Source of the DNA: Dolomedes plantarius
Taxonomy: Eukaryota > Arthropoda > Arachnida > Araneae > Dolomedidae
Length of the DNA: 64,000 nucleotides
Direction of reading: 5' to 3'
NCBI GenBank assembly: GCA_907164885.2
Contig: OU015490.1
Coordinates: 204,357,661-204,421,660 of the forward strand
This document shows, piece by piece, positions 53,401-59,400 of the stretch. The position numbers and the translations under genes were made by a program. The notes under the pieces were generated by a model. That model searched no databases and had not been told where the DNA came from. It saw nothing but the letters and a program-made list of their open reading frames with translations. Positions within the stretch are counted from its first letter, which is position 1. Each line of letters begins with the position of its first letter.

Positions 53401-56400
53401 CAGTAAGTATGAAAGCTCTTTTATAGGTTTCACAGTGTTTTTATGAAGTTCCATATCTGTTAATTTATTAATCCTGTAGTGTATTAATATCTTAACATTT
53501 ATTAATGTGTGTGACCATACATCTGGATTATTTCTTCCTTTAGTTCAAAATGGATATATTATTCATTGATATTTATTTTAATTAAAAAATTATCTTCTGT
53601 AATAAAGCTAGATTTGGTAAGTTATGCGATTATTTTCATAAAATAGATGTATATTGTGTGTCATGAGACATGTGATTTAAATTAAGTTTGAAATTGTGTT
53701 GTTGAAATTGTGATTTGACCTTAATTAATCTAATTAAATTTTTTTTGCCCTTTTGAGAGAAAGGTAGGTTTTATGTATTTGTTTTAATTCAAAAAAGCAG
53801 AACCTTGTTCATTAATATAAAATTATGATGAAATAATACTAAAAATTTTAAGAGAAAAATAATTTAGATATTAGACAAAGATAATTTTTTATCATTGACA
53901 GCAATATTTATTAACCAGTCAGAAACTGTTATTTTAATTGAGCTGACTATTTTCTCCACTTAATATCAAATGTTTTATGAAATCGCTGAAATCCTCCTTT
54001 AATATTCATTAGATGTATTTTAGAAATTAATAACAAATGATTCCATAGGTAGCAGCAAATTTTCTAATGTCAAAAAACTTTCTAGTTTTTTAATTTTGTA
54101 GTGGAGTTTCCTTAAAAAGCAAATGAACTTTGAACAGTATTCTATAAATGACCTTTTTTTTATTGGGGGGGGGGGGCGATGTTGCTAGTAATTATGTACA
54201 ACTGGGCAGTGTTAGTTTTGGACAGCTGTTAAATACTAAAGTAAACGATTTAAATTTTTTAAGATGATAGTTTTTTTCACTGTATGTTGTGGAAGTCAGT
54301 TTTTTAAAAAAGATATTTAGATTGAGCAAAAACTTACACAAGACTTCATTTAATCTTTTAATAAAAAAAAAGTTACTATTACCTTTTATTTTTGTTTATT
54401 ATACTAACTTTAATTTATTCTCATTCATTTTCAATACATTTTTTTCAACTTCCTATTCTCTTATGTTTACTTATTCATCTTTTTCTTTTTGTCATCATGC
54501 TTTTTCCATGTAGATAATTTTGTTGGTTAAATTGTCTGCATTATTTTCTGTTCATCTTTTTGTCAACTTTTTTGTCATTTTTCATTATAGCTTTTCCTTT
54601 TTTGATTAGGTTTTCTTTTGTTTTGTTTTTATGATTGGCAACAGCTGTTCCAATTTGAGATGATTATTTTTCTTGCTGTGCCCTGCCTAGTCTAAATGTA
54701 GCAGGTATACATTTTCTGAAAATGTAAAGACCTTTTCCTTTAGATATTGTATTGAGCCAAGAGTTTTCTCTCTATCCTCTTCTCATTGTTTATTAAACCA
54801 ATATTAAAGTGAATGCATGTGTTACAATTTGATACGTTTTGTATATTTCATAGCAGAATCCATTGATTATTTGATTTGGTATTTACTGAGAACACATTTC
54901 TTGAAAAAAAAAATCTTAAGTAATTCTTGATCTTTTTGAAATATAAACTATACTAAATTTTAACTATATGAATTAGCTATTAAATGGGGTTTTATGTTTT
55001 TTGAATGCTTATACAAAGTTTTTTTAGGGAAAGTAGTTTTCGTTAGTTGATACTGAATGAATAATTTTAAATGTTATGAGGCTTAAGAAGGTATGTGCCT
55101 ACCTTTTGGGCACTTTTTTTTAAAAATAGGAAATTTTTATGAAACACAAGTGTGTTTAGTTAGAACAGGGAATAAAACTATGAATTAAAAAGTTAAACTT
55201 TAAACTATGAATTAAAAATTAGTGGAATCTTCATTAACTTTTCAAATTTAGACAATTTTTTGTCAAATTTTAGTAAAAATTAGCGTTTTCGCCAAATCTT
55301 TTAAAACAAAATCTAACCAATATATTTCATTTTTTTCAACAGTATATTAGTAAATCACTTACCTGTGTTATGAAGCAAAATATTTGCAATATCTCTTAAA
55401 CTTATTAACATATACCAAATTTTGTATACACAACAAGATTTTTTAAAAAATTTACATGTATTTTTCAATAAAAATAGCTCTTAAATTAATAAATACATAC
55501 TTACAAGTTATATTTTGGTTCATAACATACCACTAGATGAGCAGAACCTTGTGACAAAATTTTATTTCAATATCTTAAAAATCTTTTAAGAAATGAAATT
55601 TATCATAAACGTAAAAAATGAAAAATGCAGTTTTCCAGAAAACGCAAATAAAGATTTTAATGTAGTACAAAAAAATATGTATAAACTTTACAACCTCAAA
55701 TTTCACCATATTTATAGGTCAAGCCTTCCGTGAGTTCATTTTTAATTAATTTTGATTTTCTTTTAGCTTTTAGTATTTTTCTGCATGTTTTTGTAGTTGG
55801 CAGAATTTGTCGCCTCGATTTCTTTATTCACTCAATGTCGATTTCCATGTACTTTTTCAACATTTCTGGTTCAGTTTTTATTTTTAAACAATTGAAAACA
55901 GGTACGAGACCCATAAAACATGAATTAAAGAGTAGCACTGCAATAGAAGCCCCTAATAACAATGTTTGCAGTTAAAGAACATTTTCTTTAGGAAAAATTT
56001 TCCACAAAACATAGTTAAATGATTCATTATTGTTTTGAGTCATGCCTTGCAAATACTTTTTCAGTAACTTCTGATCACACTAACCAGTTCTAAGTAAGCT
56101 GGTTTTATAATTTTAACAATTGTATCTGGAAGTCCTGGGGATTTTTCCGAAAACTGCTTTCCATGATGCAATGCTTGCTTGTATTTACACCAACTTCGGG
56201 ACCCTCAGGACACTGTCCATGCATCGACTTTTTATTGCTTGAGCAACAATGAAAAAAAAAGGCTAATACTGCTGATTGCATATTTTGAAGATTTGCAACA
56301 TTGCTGCAAATTGCAATCCCATAATAGTTTTGTAGCTTGTCTATAAAGTTATCAGTTAGTTTACCCTTTCCACCAAGTCCTTTAATGGTCTTATAACTAT

Positions 56401-59400
56401 AAAAAGTAAATAGAGGAAACTTAATTCTACATTAAAAATGAAAAATGAGCATTAAAATTGTTTAAAAGTAAAGAAATAGTTGTAAAAATGTATTTTTGTA
56501 TTTCCGTGGCCCTTTAAAAGGTCACTTCCGGTTTCAGAAAGTTCATTTCCGGTTTATAATTTGGGCTAGAACTTTCCTTCTAATTATCGCTGAACCAAAA
56601 GTAAAGCATTTTTGAAATCTTAAATGTTTGAACTTTAATTTAAAATAATTTTTAAAAATTCGGAATTTTTCGCAAAAACAGCGATTTGAGGGTAGGCACA
56701 TACCTTAAAATAAACCTTCTCCCTGAGATAAAACTGAAATCCCCTATGAGATCCACCAGTTTGCAACATATTAAAATGTTCACAATTCTTTTAACCTTCA
56801 TTATTTACCACTGTCAAAACAATCTTTTTATCATAAGCAATTTGATTTAAGTGCTTAAATAAGTCTTTGTTAATAAAAACTTTTTGAAGTGGTTATTAAT
56901 AGTCTGGTCACTGTGCAATCTACTTTACATGTTATGGATTTTGTTTAAAGTTCTAGTTAAATATTTATGCTGAAGATTTTTAATGCAGTTAAAATATTTT
57001 TTTGAGGTTTAAATAAATGTTATGGAAACTTTATGGGTTTTGCTTTCTTGTTAGATAAAATTGTCTTTCAGAAAGTTGTATAAAGCTAATAGTTGATGGT
57101 ACTATGTTTTACATTTAATCCTATAATTTGTAGAGTTTTTGATAAAGCGGAGCCAGTGAGCATTTTCAAAATGAGGACACTGAATCTGTATTGAGTACTT
57201 TTATACACTTATTTAGAAATGTGATTAAATCATTTGACATTATTGGTAGCAGGAAAATTATCCTTAATCCTGTTAATAATCCTGTATGAAAACCACTGAA
57301 AGTACACATGTGCCCAACATTTATTTGGATAAAAATTGAGAGTTCAAATGTTGTCTGGGATACAGAAGAAAGGAATATAGCCATAAAAAGATTTGATGTG
57401 TTTAATCTCAGATGTAGTTGCCTGGCTGAATTTTATGTTAATTCCTTTTTTATTAATAGAATAACTAAAGGTTTTATTTAGTGCCTCAATGTTTCTAAGT
57501 GTTTCTTTTGTTGTCATAGTAGTTTTAGTTTTCTGTAGTTGGTAGATAATTTAGATAAACAGGAATGCTAGTACCTCTCAAATTTATATTTTCTTCATGT
57601 AACCCCTAAATAGCTTTTTTTCAAATTGTACCAAAATTGCTCTGAATTTAGGAACTTGATTATAATGGAAGTATTTAGTAAGAATTCACAGCTAAAAGTA
57701 TAGAAGTATATTGACAACTTAGCATGATTTTGTTTTTTGTTTAAAATTGCATGTACCATGTGGGTACCAAGCAAATTTTTCCTATAAGGTGTAGTGTAAA
57801 TTGAATTAATTTGTTCCTGGAAGCCAGAAATTTCATATTTTACTGGGCAATTTATAAATCGATAGGGTTGTTTTTTATACAAAATCTTTAAACTAGACAG
57901 ACATAACTTTTTTTAAAAAAAGAAGGAAAAAGATAAAATGAAATAATTTATCTCCACTTAACCCGCACTGAAAGAAATTGATGGCCTTATGGGATAGTAG
58001 CGAAGTACTATCCCATAAGGCCATCAATTATCAATTAAGGCCATCAACCCATATAGGAGGAGAGGGTTATTGCTTGAAAGGGGAGTTCATGACTGGTTTT
58101 AAACATTTCACTACTCTCACCACTTGTTTGAGGCTTGCCTTTTAACAGTTTGGTATGCATTTGTTTTGCCGCCTTGTAAATTATTGCCTCGGATATGCTA
58201 CCACCTGCCAACAGTTTTTCATTAATCCAAATGGACAAAAATTTCTTCATTTCTTTCTAATATATGTGACCTTTGCTTGGTCACAGCCCTCACACCTCTA
58301 GCAACATTGGCTCCTTTAATAATTTCATTATTTTGCACTATTGAAGAGATTGTTGTTCTAGGCATTTTATGCAGTTCAGACACGTGGCTACCATGCTTCT
58401 ACTTAGCTATTATCTCTTTTTTTTTTTTCTGTTATAGGAATTCTCACTATTTTCTTTTATACTGAGAGATCACTAAACTTCTTTGAACTCATGATGGCTC
58501 GTAAGAGAAAAAATAAATATCAAATGAAAAAAGCACAAAAAAGAGGTACACTGAAATATGCTTTGCTCAGAGAGTGCAAACTATTATAAGAATAGCGAGA
58601 TGCTCGTTCTTTCTGTCCAGAGAGACAGCTGTGGGGCACCGTCTTGTCTTATACATGTTTTAACATATATGACAAGTACTGCGCAAATGTTACTTACCGA
58701 AGTAGTTTTATCGTGTTGAAATGTGATGAGTACTGAGCAAATTTTGAGTACGGAATAATTTTTTTCCTGCCGAAAACACCAAGCACCAAAGCAATTTTTT
58801 TTTCCCATCAAGGTACGCCGAGTACCAATCAATATATATATATATATATAAAATATGAACAACTGCTCTAGAAATACAGAAAATGTCATTGTAGTCTTTA
58901 TTATACTGCAAATTCACTAGAAATTGTTCCTAAACTCTATTGTGGCCCGTATTTTTTTAAACTTCTCTGACACATTCCACATATTGCAAAAAGCAAAATT
59001 TATAGATATTAGTTTTCCATGTGACCATTTTAATTGCTAAAATCTACTTTTTTCTTGGATGCCTTTTTTAAAAGAAGGATAAAATGATGTAAAAAGTCTA
59101 AACTTTAAATTTTCTTAAGAATTTCTGGACTCGGTTATATTATTTTGACTAATTTATTTAAAAGAAACAGCCCCATATTTATTTATTTTTGTGTGATGAA
59201 TTTGCTAAAAGGTTTTCTTTTTACCATGTATTTGTATTTCATGGTATATATATAATGATAGGAAATCTTTTGAAATGCTGCGTATATGCTAATTTAAAAT
59301 ACTCTGCTTTAGAAAAGCCTGTAACAGAAGTGTTAAAGCAGAATGTTTGAGAGATGTTTTTAAATAGATTCTGTATCGTATCTGAAAGAGAGTGGTTATT

